Assembly: GCF_000687475.1 (NCBI RefSeq)
Contig: NC_057318.1
Span: forward strand, 496,001 to 560,000
Direction of reading: 5' to 3'
Source of the DNA: Ustilaginoidea virens
Lineage: Eukaryota > Ascomycota > Sordariomycetes > Hypocreales > Clavicipitaceae
DNA: 64,000 nucleotides
The position numbers and the translations under genes were made by a program. Below are positions 34,275 through 46,475 of this stretch, in pieces. How positions within the stretch are numbered: the stretch's first letter is position 1; every line of letters begins with the position of its first letter. The notes under the pieces are model-generated. The model was not told the DNA's origin. It made no database searches and saw nothing but the letters and a program-made list of their open reading frames with translations.

Positions 34275-34771
34275 CTGATCAGTGGTGATAACCACTACTT
34301 ATAGGATAATTACATCCCGCAAAGAACGGTACATTATAGATTAGTAAGATTACTCTCGAAGAGACGATTTCTGTTGCAAATCGTGCTAATTAGGAAGGCA
34401 GATAACCTATTCCGTTGAACGGTTACGCTGCCAACTAATTGGAAGAACGATATAGACCTCTTCTACCTCCGTTTATCACGAAGGAAGAAAATATACTAAC
34501 TATTACGATCTTTGAAGATACCCTTAGTATATATAGGAGGCGGCTAACCTATTCTATTGAACGGTTACCTGCTTATTATAGGAGGCAAATAACCCATTCC
34601 GTTGAACGGTTATCTTGCTAACTAACCCCTTTATTTCTTTCTTTTATCCCTATAGATACCCCTACGGATAAAAGCACTCTTGCACTCTTTGCAAGAGGAT
34701 CGAATCTTACACTCCTTGCAAGAGTGAATATTGCACTCCTTGCAACACACCCCCCCCCCCTCTTAAACCCT
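34275..34771 (+). promoter_or_regulatory. C1 leader with repeated palindromic motifs
   Basis: The leader holds three copies of a motif around CCGTTGAACGG (near 34414, 34556 and 34598; the middle one is slightly altered), each flanked by TAACC and GGTTA. A second motif, TTGCACTC / TTGCAAGAGTG, recurs at about 34665-34745. C3 has the same sets in reverse. The repetition suggests protein binding sites or RNA hairpins. I could not identify a tRNA that primes from the first leader bases. Confidence 0.6.
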
Positions 34772-35719
34772 CCTCTCAACATTATAGCACGATCACGATT
34801 ATTAACATTATAACTAGCACTACCCGAAAGGCTATAACGATTTGCCCCCTTACTCGATAATAATTGGGCTACTGCGATAGAGCTAATTACCCCTAATGCC
34901 ACCACTGTGGCATTATATAACCGCCTAGCCTTCCTAATCTATACCTATGAGAAAGACTGTATAATTGACGATGACCTATGGGAACTATTCTATAACGACT
35001 GTAGTGAATAGGATGAACAACTATTCAACCGCGTTAATCTACTATTCCTACGCGAATTCCGCATATACCTACGGGATTACGGCGTATATATCGGAGTATT
35101 AGGCTCCATCATAATACCTACTTTAATGGAATGCCTTTAATAACAATAGAACCCTGAATGGCCTTAAGAAGAGATCGACCGTCAATTAAGGCATAAGATA
35201 TTCCGGTTACGACTCAACCCTTATAGGGAAGCATTAATACCTATCGGCAATTTCAACGAGGAAGTTATAAGCTTACGGAATTCATTACGAGCACCTACTA
35301 TAGTAAGGCCCTTAAGAAAATCATCATAAGCCTCAATAAGGGACTTCACAATACTAATAGTGGCCCGATTATAATTATAATAACCCATTATTCCCCCCTC
35401 TATATCGAAAAAGCCTCTTGCCCTTGCCCCTACCAAAGAAGAAAAAGGCCGGTCCTAATAACCTAAAGGGAAGACGCCTATTTATAATAGGCCGCTATTC
35501 GAAATAGGGGAAAGCTCCCGGCATCATCAATAATAATATGCAATAGCCGATGAAGACTATAGCCCGACTAATCAAATATTACACCCTAGAGGTTATACCC
35601 CTAGCCGGGCTAGCAGAGGCGGCTATTCTAATGCCCCTCGAGGTTATAGCATACCCAATAGAGCTCGGGTTATAGGCCCTGATAATATGCTTCCTTCAAT
35701 AGAGGACCCCAAGGATTAT
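34772..35719 (+). pseudogene. C1 gag, N-terminal part
   Basis: The frame homologous to C2 and C3 gag begins around here with Pro-Pro-Leu-Asn-Ile-Ile. The C3 ATG (52229) corresponds to a Val codon (34907), so the true start is probably further upstream and I cannot fix it. It includes NRLAFLIYTYEKD and an acidic Asp/Glu stretch, with several TAG/TAA codons. It is 316 codons to the D1 insertion and continues in register at 41566. Confidence 0.7.
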
Positions 35720-35915
35720 TGTCGGCGGGGATACCGGTGGATCATCATATATGTCGGGAATATCCGGATACGAATATGGCACATATAACCGAGGGAATAG
35801 TAGCCCCTTAGGGTTACCCCCGTGCCCACTATAAATAGCTGGTGACCTGAGTACTATTGAGACAGGTCAGGTCAACCCTTTACAATATACCGCTTTCTCT
35901 CCCTACTTCCTAACA
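35720..35915 (+). repeat. D1 5' LTR
   Basis: 196 bp. TATA-like TATAAATA at 35830-35837, followed by an inverted pair TGACCTG / CAGGTCA. It is followed by TGGTAGC at 35916, complementary to a tRNA ending GCUACCA, so a conventional CCA-end primer site is likely, unlike families A and B. Confidence 0.92.
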
Positions 35916-36230
35916 TGGTAGCAATTATGAAAATAACACAACAACCTCATCATTCTCATCCTTTTGTTAGGTGCCATAGCACTATATCGTTCGATATCTA
36001 AGATTATGCTACGGTTACCGCTCTCTTCGGATATCTATTAAGGTGTAACAGTAGATTCCTGCTAGATCTATTAAAACCTCGTATTGCTGTTATACTCGTG
36101 TGGCCTCCCACAATAAAAAGGAAGCTATTCGGAAGATCGCAATACTTTTTCGTGGTTTAACTTCATCTGTAATTAACCTATTTAGTCAGATAATCAGCCT
36201 TTCGTGCCCAGAACGTTGCAGATAGTAAAG
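35916..36230 (+). other. D1 leader
   Basis: 315-bp leader from the putative primer site to the gag ATG at 36231. No conserved open frame is seen. Confidence 0.55.
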
Positions 36231-39200
36231 ATGGGTGCCGATACGGTTGATTACAATAAACCTGCATACATTCTGACATCCCGATACGAGTGGGATATTT
36301 AGTATAATTATATTCGGAGCGAGGCTTAGGCAAGGAAGGTATAGGATCTTATTAATCCTGATTAAGTAGTAATCCTTAACAAACCTAAGGACGTTACGCT
36401 CTAACTATATCGACCTATTCCGGTATAATTATCAGTATCGATATTAGGAGAAACACCAATAGAAAGTGGTCCTTCTGGGAATATAAGGGCAGCCTCGGCG
36501 TCAAAGGCAGCTATAACGCGAAGCTATTCGCAGCCAGACTAATAGCTAAAAGACCCAAATAATTATTTTAAATGGAGATAAATCCTGGATAGCCTAGGCC
36601 CTAACGAATGGGCTACTTTTGTTAATATTATATTAAGAAACGACCGGCACGATTATACCGAGCTAGAACGGGCCCTTTCTAAATATGCAGAGTGGTTTAA
36701 TATAACCCTTGGCCCGGAATTTAAGCAAATGACGGCGATAAGGTCGATAATAAGGGATAAATTACGCATTCTTATTGAGCGTATATAGCCGGTAAAGACT
36801 GCCATTACTAAGCACGTTATATAGTGCTTCGTTTAGGTTATAGAATGGAATCTCAATAAATATAACGTTTTAGAATGGCTTAGTGAAGTATTGACTATTT
36901 ACGACCGACTGGAATAAAATGGCTTAGTCCTCCTATCAGGGAATGAGCCTACTAATATATTAGCGAAAGCCCTCTCTCAGAAGTATCCTAGCATCTAAAA
37001 TAATATCGACCGGGAAATTACTAAAGCCGAAAAGCGAAAGCAATATATTGACTTTCGTAAGATTATTAAAGATATAAGGCAGCGGGTAGAGCTTTAAAAG
37101 AAAAGGAATATTACTAAAGGGAAGCATACTATATTTGCTATTAAAGGAAAGCCTTTATTAAAGGCCGCCACCGCCCCTGGGAATACTACCGGTATAGCTT
37201 TAGCTTTAGCTTTAAAGGAACCATTATTAGAATTAATACCTTGCAAATACTATAAGCAACCGTATATCAAGAAGAAGGGACTGCATTATAAGAGCTATTA
37301 GGCTCTTATTCCTTCTTTAGCGCCTAATAAGTTCCGCTCAAAGATTCAGAAGGAAACTAAAAAGGCCGCGATAGTAAAGATAAAGTAGGAAAGCAAAGAA
37401 GTGTAAGCTGCGTTTAAGGCCTTCTAAGATATACATAATAACGATAATAATAATGATAAGAATAACTCGACTAAATCGAAGGGAAAAGAAAAGGAGAAGC
37501 AGGCCTTTGCCATAGAGGGTGTTTCTATTAAGTCCTTTTCTAATGAGTCTCCTAATTTACGCGCCTATATTATCGTTAATACTAGTGCAATGGCATATAT
37601 ATTTAACGACGAAAAGTGGTTTCTATATATTAATAAGGCTATCGATCAGTACATTCGAGGTATATTAGGCACTACTAGGGTCTAAAATATTGGAACCGTT
37701 TAAATCGTGCTAAAAGATAGACGAATCGTCACCTTTACTAATATTCTATATATTCTAAGGATATTTGTTAATATTCTTTCCGAATTATTAATAAAGAAGA
37801 AAGGATTATATTAGAATACTAAGATAGATAGAATTTACCTTAGGAAAGGAAGAATATAAGAAAATATCTTTTAGATCCGCCGAATTAAAGAGAAACCTTA
37901 TATTCTATATTAGGCAGGCGGAAACGATATGCCTGCAAGCGAATTTCTTATAAGGGCTCGGAATTTCAAAGAAGAAAAGCCTTAATATGCCTATTTAGCT
38001 TGAGGAGACAGTCGCTAGCTGAAGATTTTAATAAAAACACCTTATACTATATAGCACGCCTGATTTAGGCACCTGGGAAGGGATCTAATAGATTATATCT
38101 TCAAAGATATATTAAATATGCCTCCTAAGTAGGCAAAATCTGATTATTAGGTTTATAGCAGCATGAAAATTACGCAGTAGATTTTATAATACCCGCAAGA
38201 GGCATTAATGCCTTAGGAACCCTTTAAGGTCATATCTTTTAACCTTTTCGTATAGTCACCTACTTTTAACGGTAATAAATACATCGCGTTATTCACCTAT
38301 CGATTCATAGGAATAAGGTCAATATTCACAATACCTAGGAAATCAGACCTTCCGGGTTATTAGCTAACCTTCGAGCATTAGGTTCTACGCCTATATGACG
38401 TGAAAATCGCGATAGTCATCTTTAATAACGAAATAGCACTCTAGATATTATGAAGTCGGGAAGAAGCTAAATAGAAAGGCATCGTGCTTCGGTTATTAAG
38501 CCCCAATCACTAATATTAGAATAGTTATACTAAACGTTCTAGGGGGGTATTAAAGATAAAGATATTACTTTTAAGCACTTAAGTAGGATTTCCCGAGGAA
38601 TTATAGCCTATCACAGTAGAAGCAGCGGTTTACCTATTGAATCGTATGCCTAAGAAGTCGGGGAGACCTTATAATAGTTAGAAATCACCACTCTAAATCC
38701 TTCAATTTTGGCTTTAATAGAATCGGCCTGCCTAAGGATATCTACCGGAAGATATACGCCCTTAAATTCACCACCTTCGCGCTTACAGATATAAGGCCTA
38801 TATAATAACGAGGGATAGGATATTATATGCCGGTCCAAAGCTTAATCAGAGGGCTTATATTGGCTACTTAGCAGGATATATCTCTACTACCTAATACCTG
38901 ATTTAGGTACCTTTATTAAAGAGAAGCTATTAGTTTAACTCAAGCTATATTATATTTGATAAGATGATCTTCTATAAGGATGAGGACTAGTTGCCGATAC
39001 TAGCCAAATAGAGGGAGGACCTTAATACCTTTATTAGTGACATTAAGGAAACCCCTATTATTGATAACTTCGAGCTTATTGCATTAGGGAATCTAATTAA
39101 GAACCCCTTTACTAATGAGGTTGCCCCTAAATAGGATACGGATAAGGCTATCGATTAGGGCACTATACTAATTAATACGATTAAGGCTATTAATAATGCC

Positions 39201-41087
39201 CCTTAACCTACCGCTATTAATTTAAAGGTTATAGACTACCCCGAAGAGTCGATCGCTTAAGCATTACTTTTATCACCGCTATTTTCGCCCGAGCTAGACG
39301 ATTAGACCGAGCCGATACCTCCCCTCGATAATATATTCTATATTAAGGTTAACAATATTAAAAGGAAGGATTATAAGGTTTTTACAGCAGCTATAATGAA
39401 GCTGTTAGCTATAATGGAAGCCCCTTATATCACGAATATACCTAAAGAGCCGGCGATATGGAGAGAGCTTCGAAAGCATCCTAAGCGCGAGGAATTTATC
39501 GCTACCGCTAAGGAAGAATACGATAAGGTTACTAATAGGGAGATTAAGTGTATTATTCGTCGGAATAATTTATCTATAGACCCTAAGATCAAGCCATTAG
39601 ACCTAAAGTAGGTATTCGCCTACAAATAGGACTAAGATAGCTTCCTTACCGGTTATAAGGCCCGATTATATATTCATAATGATTAATAACCTTTCGACCT
39701 TTATAATACCCGGGCTGCCGCGCTCGCAGTATGCACTTTTCGCCTCCTAATGGCCCTAACAAGTTACTTTAACCTAAATACGCACCAATACGACTTCATT
39801 ATAGCCTTCCTAAATGCGCCACTTGACGAGACTATCTATTGCAAGCAGCGTAATAGATTTCACGATAGTTATTTATATATTAAGCTGTTGCGTGCCCTCT
39901 ACAGGCTTCAAAGGTCGCTATTGCTATGGTTTAAGGAGCTATCACGATTCCTAATAGAAAGGGGCTTTATATAGGTCTGCAAGGACCCCTGTATCTTTAT
40001 TAACGATGCCCTTATCGTGTTCTTCTATGTGGATGACCTAGTCGTCCTATATTATAAGTCATAGGCAGAGGCATTTAAGTCATTTTATACTACACTAATA
40101 GGCGCTTTTAAGATTAAGGACCTTAGCGAGCTATATTGGTTCCTAGCTATTAAGGTTATTCGCGACCGTACAGAAGGGAAGCTATAGCTTACCTAGAGGG
40201 CATATTTCGACAAGCTCGCGATTAAATATAATCTCACCTCTTTTGACGGAAAGGAACCCCCTAAACACCCGTTAAATGCCGCGAGACTTAAGAAGTATAA
40301 TAGAACGGCTAAACCTAATGATACCTAGCGATACTAGTTAATAGTAGGATCATTGGTGTATCCGATCATGATTACCAGGCCTAAACTAGGCTATATCGGA
40401 TCGCAGCTTTCCCGCTTCCTTTAAAATCCTAGTCTAGACTATTTACGCGTAGCAAGAAAGGCCCTTGACTATGGCTATGCATAGAAGAATACTGCTATTA
40501 AATTTAGTGCCGATAACCCGGAAATGCAGGCATATTTAGATACATCCTTTGCTGACGATATTACCTCCCGACGCAGCTCATAAGGATATATAATCAAGCT
40601 ATTTATTGGCCCGATTGTATATAAAGCTGGTCAACAGGATATAGTAATAACATCATCTACAGAGGCTGAATTGCTAGCGATTTTATATACCGCGAAAGAG
40701 GTTATCATATTCCGCAGGCTCTATGAGGAAGTTAGGCTTCATTTGGTATAAGATATCCCTACTATTTAGTGCGATAACATCCAGACTATTCGCCTATTAA
40801 AGGAAGAGTTTTTCAAACTAGTAACCTGGCTCCGTCATATTGATATTCATTATTACTAGTTGCGGCAGGAAGTCTAGAAAGGCTCTATTGATATTACGTG
40901 GGTTCCCACAGGTAATATGATCGCTAACGGTTTTACTAAGCCCCTAATAGGCCAGAAATTCGAAACCTTCCGCCGTCAGCTAGGGCTGGTAGTATTGAAA
41001 GGCTCCCGCGATACTAGGCAGTCTCACGATATTCGTCGTGATATTAAGGAAATGCCTTATAAAGAGGATAATAAGGATACTCATTAA
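36231..41087 (+). pseudogene. D1 gag-pol polyprotein gene
   Basis: One frame of 1619 codons runs from ATG (MGADTVDYNKPAYILTSRYE) at 36231 to TAA at 41085. It has gag, then a Lys/Asp/Asn-rich region, then a protease whose active site reads NTSA (about 37580, Asp changed). GAG-pre-integrase and integrase follow (core YIALFTYRFIGIRSIFTI near 38280), then a linker, RT and RNase H. RT is open at 39396-39611 and 39750-39974 (FIIAFLNAPLDETIYC) and keeps VFFYVDDLVVL near 40020. RNase H keeps TSSTEAELLAI near 40665. No net frameshift occurs; many TAG and TAA codons do. Family D is shorter than A and C, with a compact gag. Confidence 0.9.
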
Positions 41088-41364
41088 ACAGATTGAAAGA
41101 TGCGTTTCAACAGCCGCATATATTTTCCTGTATAGACCTGAATTTTGTGGTTTATTATTATTTTCTGTTGTCTTTTACGTTCCTCACAATAATATATGTG
41201 AATAGGGGCATTTTTTACCCCTGAGGGTTGTTTTCAATAATAGTGCCTCCACCGCTCTTCTTGCTACGGTATGATGACTTCTATAGTTCTATTTGCTATC
41301 TTATTTTCTATGGGAATTGGCTATGTAGCAGGATATGCTCGATAAAGCACATCCTGGGGGGGTG
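41088..41364 (+). other. D1 3' untranslated region and polypurine tract
   Basis: The stop is followed by 277 bp ending in CCTGGGGGGGTG, a G-rich tract directly before the 3' LTR that fits a polypurine tract. The open frame at 41228-41479 runs into the LTR and is not a gene. Confidence 0.7.
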
Positions 41365-41560
41365 TGTCGGCGGGGATACCGGTGGATCATTATATATGTC
41401 GGGAATGTCCGGATACGAATGTGGCACATATAACCGAGGGAACAGTAGCCCCTTAGGGTTACCCCCGTGCCCACTATAAATAGCTGGTGACCTGAGTACT
41501 GTTGAGATAGGTCAGGTCAACCCTTTACAATATACCGCTTTCTCTCCCTGCTTCCTGACA
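41365..41560 (+). repeat. D1 3' LTR
   Basis: 196 bp, paired with 35720-35915. TATAAATA at 41475-41482. Confidence 0.93.
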
Positions 41561-41565
41561 ATTAT

Positions 41566-44383
41566 ACCCTCTAAGCCAATACCGCCCCTAATACCAGATA
41601 TTACGAATCGCGGTATCGCGGCCTATAGGCTCAAATGCCTCAACTACTAGCTCTAACGCCTTATCTAATAATACTAAGAATAGGTATGGCATCTGGCCCT
41701 TCCCGCTAATATCGGCCTACTTAGGCCGATAAACAGACCGTCTTGATGGGAGGACCGGTAAACCTGGCCCGACCTGGGTTATAGGATAACCCCGCTAGAG
41801 ATCCCGCCAGCCTACCGTAAGGCTATCGATAAGCTATTCCGGAATACCCTCCGGAAGATTATACCCGGAAAGCCTATATAGAGGCCGGGTTTAACTAAGA
41901 AGATTATTCCCGAACCGGGTTTAATAATATATCTAAAAAGATATCCGACCTCTTATAAAGCTATCGTATAGAGGATAGATATAGCGGCAAAATGGATGAT
42001 TTTATTATACTAAAAGTTATCTTTTTTAAGAGTAAATGCTGCCTATTAGGATTACCCGACTATGCATTCGCTAGAGCTTTTTAAATTATACTAATCGGCA
42101 ATACTAAGACCTATTACTTTGATAATATTAAACGCATTCGCAATACCCTCACTTTTGACGATATAGTCTATAAAGTTAAGAGCTATTTCGAAAATAAGAG
42201 TATAAAGCAATTCTATTTGCACTATTAGAATAGAATAACGCTCTAATTAACTATCGCGAAATATCCCGATAAGTTAAAGCTAGAATGCCTTAATATCCTA
42301 TTGGAAGAACTTTAATGCCTATATCGTAGTCTTTTTTCCCCCTTTATAGCTGATATAGAGCTTTACCGATAAGTCCTTAACGCTATAAGGGATACCCCTG
42401 AGTGTAGCTAGGTGCTGTATCGATATGCCCCTATATTTGAAGGCCTCGCTACTAACCTATGGCGATCCCTTTCTATTTACGAGACTACCTATATGACTTA
42501 ATAATATTATTTCCTTTAATAATAGCCTTAGCAATATTAGGATGTTAAAGATATTGATATCGCTAATAATATAGCGTTATTCACAGATCGTAGATATGGT
42601 TAATCCTATAGCCGGTATCAACGCCCCTAACGATACGGACCCCCTTAACGCCGATTTGGCCCATATTAATAGTATTAATAATAGAATCGTGCCCTTTTAG
42701 ATAGGCCCCATTAAAGATGTTATTTCGTTTGCAATAAAATAGGGTATTAGTTATTTAACTACTCTGCTAAAGAGCAATAAGAATTAAAGGATTGATAGAT
42801 GAAGAACCGATCCTACTGTACTGCCCCTAATGATAAGAAATTCCGTATTTTCTTATAGGAATATAAAGAGCCTGGGCCTTAAGGCCTTAAAGAAAAAGAT
42901 ATAGAGGCTAACTTTAACGATATTATCGGTAATATCGAAGTAATAATAGCAGGGGATATATAATGGGATGCAGAGAATACTGCTATACCATAAATCACAG
43001 CCACTTAGTATTTCTAAGCCCCTACGTAAGTAGAACCGTCATCATCTATTAAGATATTATAGGCCCTACAAGATAAATTATGCCGATACGCCTTTTTATA
43101 AGTTAACCCCTTCTAAATGCCCTTACCGAACTGTAATTCTGCCTTTCTAGAAGAAGAACGCTATAGCGATTATACCTTCCGCGGAATCTTACTGGATACC
43201 AGCGCTTCCGGCCTATTAATAGCAGGCCTGGGTTAAGCAAAGGCACTAATAAGATTGATGAAGACCCTAACTATCGAGACAACTAATAAAAAGCATATAG
43301 TAAACTTCGGCGCAGGCTCCGCCACCTCTTCCGGCATACTAAATATCCTGACGATATTCGGTAATATCCTTTTCCACGTTCTTAATAGCAGTACCCCCTT
43401 TCTTTATTCTATCACGGATATAGATAGGATAGGCGTAAAGCTTAATAATATTAATAACCTATTAATCCAAGGGGATACTAAGGTCCCTATTATTAGGAAA
43501 TAGGGACATCTATAGTAGACTCTTAATGCTATAGATATTGCAGCCTTCTATCTATCGTCGCAGGAAATCTATTAGCTATATTATCGATTTAGGCACCCCT
43601 CTATTAATAGGCTTACTAAATTACTTTAATAGGCTAGTTATAATGATATTGACTGTAATATCATCGAAAGTATCACCTATATATACTATTAATGCCAGAT
43701 AAATGTAAAGGCACCTAGCCGATTTAAATTTAAATTAAAGGATGACTGCTAATTTAACTACAAGATAATTGTAGATATCCTTTATATTGATAATCGGCCG
43801 GTATTACATATTGTGGATGCCGTAATAAGCTTCTAGGCAGCTAGGTTCCTTAATCTATAAAGATAGAAGGCTTAAGACGTTTAGAATGCCCTTAAGGAAT
43901 ACTAGATTGATACTTACCTTAGCCTGCCGGATTGGATAGTTTACGATGCTAGATCTAACTTCGCTTCTGCCGAATTCCGCTATAATGCCCGGCTTCTATC
44001 TATTAATGTGGATGAAATTCCTATAGAAGCCTATAATAGCATTGGCAAAGTCGAGAGATATTACGCCTTATTACGCCAAGCCTATACTATCGTTGATAAC
44101 GAAGTAGGCGACCTAATAATAAAGGAATAGAAATTACAGCTCGCTATAAAAGCTATTAATAATTCTGCTGGACCTAACGGTCTAGTGCCTACGTTACTAG
44201 TCTTTAGAGTATATCCTCGACTTACAGATGATTCACCCCCTAGCTTATCAGTATTATAATATGCTTTAATATTACGAAAGGCCATTAATGAAGCTAGGAA
44301 ATGCCTCGCTAAGCGCCAGGTTTATAATACCCTCGCCTAACGGAATAGCCTAGATACGCAGCCTATCTACCGACTACCCCTAT
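41566..44383 (+). pseudogene. C1 gag C-terminus, protease and integrase
   Basis: The C1 frame continues after D1. It holds the gag domain (about 42000-42300, homologous to C2 54507-54701). Next is a protease whose core follows a Leu-Asp-Thr-Ser-Ala-Ser site near 43195 and is open at 43255-43503 (LYSITDIDRIGVKLNNINN). The GAG-pre-integrase and the integrase part end at the C2 insertion (flank CCTAT). The frame is in register with the RT piece at 60103 onward once C2 is removed. Confidence 0.83.
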
Positions 44384-44726
44384 TGTCGGAATCGCTGTTG
44401 CAAGGTGCCTAATTGGGCACTAATTGGGCACATTGCGACGAATGTGCCGCGCACACCCGTTACGCACGATGTGGCCACTTTTGCCCCTATGCCCCTGAGC
44501 CCGGTAGGGCACGCGGGCAGTCCGGCCCGACCGCGCCGAAGCATGTGACTACGGCACGCACAAAAAGGCCACATCGTGTAATTACTCTTTTGCTTCCTTT
44601 CTTTCCTCTTAGATAGTTAGTCATAATCAAAGAAGTAATTATACCTTTGACTGGTGACCTCACGGTACTTGATACTACGCGCGCAACCCTACGTACAACT
44701 GGGTACCCCTTGATGTAATACCAATA
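44384..44726 (+). repeat. C2 5' LTR
   Basis: 343 bp, TGTCGGAATCGC to ATACCAATA. Its palindrome region has an extra AATTGGGCAC unit compared with C1. Confidence 0.92.
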
Positions 44727-44920
44727 CTAATTAGTAAAGTTGAAGTTCACTTCACAGATTAGCTAGGAACAGTAAGAAGAGACGATTTAAACAGGTCGTG
44801 CTAATAAGGAACGTGATCTAGCCTATTCCGAAGAACGGCTACGGATATTACGAACTAAGGGATAAATTAATTGTGTCTAACCTTCCCTACTCGTCTATCA
44901 CGAGGAACAACCGCTAATAT
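44727..44920 (+). other. C2 leader, first part
   Basis: Leader after the LTR, cut by a solo LTR at 44921. It holds one copy of the CCGAAGAACGG version of the repeated leader motif seen three times in C1 and C3. The leader resumes at 45276. Confidence 0.6.
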
Positions 44921-45270
44921 TGTTGATATAAACCCGGGGTACCCAGTTGTACGTAGGGTTGCGCGCGTGGTATTATATACCGTGAGGTCACTAAGTAAAG
45001 GATTTATTGACTTTACTAATAACTGACTATCTAAAAGGAAAGAAAGGAAGCAAAAGAGGGTAATTACACAATATGGCCTTTTTGTGCGTGCCGCTGTCAC
45101 GTGCATCGGCGCAGTCGGGCCGGGCTGCCCGCGTGCCCTACCGGGCTCAGGGGTAAAGGGGCAAAAGGGGCCAAAGTGGCTACATCGTGCGCATCGGGTG
45201 TGCGCGGCATATCCGTCGCAATGTGCCCAATTGGTGCCCAATTGGGCACCTTGCGACAGCGATTCCGACA
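44921..45270 (-). repeat. Solo LTR of family C
   Basis: 350-bp LTR, TGTTGATATAAACC to CGATTCCGACA on the + strand, flanked by AATAT at 44916-44920 and 45271-45275. Same length as the C4 LTR. Confidence 0.93.
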
Positions 45271-45275
45271 AATAT

Positions 45276-45850
45276 TATATTGATTAATGGTGTCAGTCAG
45301 TAACGATCGCTAAATACCACGATATCTTTGGTTGTGCTAGGATATACGTAGCGCTAAAGATCTATCGTAATACCATTAGCAGGCACAAACGTAAGTTCTT
45401 ACGCAAGCGACTCAGAACCTTAACGGTAAAGGACCTATTTGCCGATATATAGTCAAATAAGCAATCGGAATGCCTATAATATCCTGCCCGACTATTGCTT
45501 CCTTCCTTCTTTTCTTCCTTTACTAATTATAACCTTTTTTTCATTAATTACTTCCTTCTTTCCTCTATTAATTACTACTTTCCTTCATCAGTTATTTTCT
45601 TATAATACCCACACCTCGCTCTCTATTACATACGCCTACCCCTATCAACATCACGATAGATGCATTACTACCCGAAAAGCTCAAGTCTCACGCTAAGGTT
45701 ATCATAGAGGACTAGGCCGATGCAATAGAATAAATTGACCCTACTAATATCACGGATGAATAGTTATATAATTAGATCGTCTACCTCATCAATAACTACG
45801 CAATAGGTGATGAGAAGAATGATGATTTATAGGAATAATTCCGTGAAGAT
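45276..45850 (+). pseudogene. C2 leader end and gag N-terminus
   Basis: From about 45600 the frame shows Asp-Ala-Leu-Leu-Pro-Glu-Lys-Leu and NNYAIGDEKNDD, which align with the gag starts of C1 and C3. The start codon is not certain, and three or more TAG/TAA codons interrupt it. The stretch 45276-45600 is leader with T/C-rich runs. The element is cut by C3 at 45850 (AAGAT) and resumes at 53166. Confidence 0.6.
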
Positions 45851-46189
45851 TGTTGATATAAACTCGGGGTACCCAGTTATACGTAGGGTTGCGCGCGTGG
45901 TATTATGTACCGTGAGGTCACTAAGTAAAGGATTTGATTGCTTTACTAATGACTGAATATCTAAAAAGGAAAGAAAGGAAGCAAAAGAGGGTAATTACAC
46001 GATGTGGCCTTTTGTGCGTGCCGTGGTCACGTGCATCGGCGCAGTTGGGCCGGGCTGCCTGCGTGCCCTACCGGGCTTAGGGGTAAAGGGGCAAAAGTGG
46101 CCAAAGTGGCTATATCGTGCGTAACGGGTGTGCGCGGCATATCCGTCGCAATGTGCCCAATTGGGCACCTTGCGACAGCGATTCCGATA
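45851..46189 (-). repeat. C3 3' LTR
   Basis: 339 bp, TGTTGATATAAAC to CGATTCCGATA on the + strand (final CA now TA). Pairs with 52822-53160. Confidence 0.92.
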
Positions 46190-46475
46190 CTGGCAGCTTT
46201 TCTTTTTATAGAAGTAAATATCGGAATCGCTAGGATGTAAGGCGTATATATAGAAAGAAAAGTGTGGCGCGGTCTCGGCAGGTTGTGCCGCCGATAACGC
46301 TGTCGTGCCGCGCGGCCTTATACCGTATAGCCGGTATGTTGAATATCGCAGCTAAAATAAAGGGGCAAAAAGGGGCAGTAGTAAACGCAGTAAAAGCAGC
46401 ATTGCATATAATATTGAATATAGGAAAATCCACACACTTGCCACCCATGATATTACTAATACCTCCCAAACGCAG
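46190..46475 (-). other. C3 3' untranslated region
   Basis: Between the pol stop and the 3' LTR. It contains a GC-rich stretch with the palindrome GCCGCGCGGC and, close to the LTR, an inverted copy of the first 13 LTR bases that could pair with them across a purine-rich loop. The same layout is seen in C1, C2 and C4. Open frames here are on the wrong strand or lack homologs. Confidence 0.65.

Larger units (their letters stand above)
35720..41560 (+). mobile_element. D1: full-length family D copia retrotransposon
   Basis: D1 is 5841 bp with 196-bp LTRs, TGTCGGCGGGG to CTTCCTRACA, flanked by ATTAT (35715-35719 and 41561-41565). It is inserted in C1 gag. Its LTRs differ only by about eight transitions. 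It is the reference for the heavily broken D0, which shows that family D was active both before the A and C insertions and again inside C1. Confidence 0.95.

Noticed and set aside
34275..34300. tRNA primer site for family C from a D-arm-like match (complement of GTGGTGATAACCACTAC)
   Set aside because: The first leader bases of C2 differ at too many positions to pair with the same tRNA, and no tRNA can be named with confidence.
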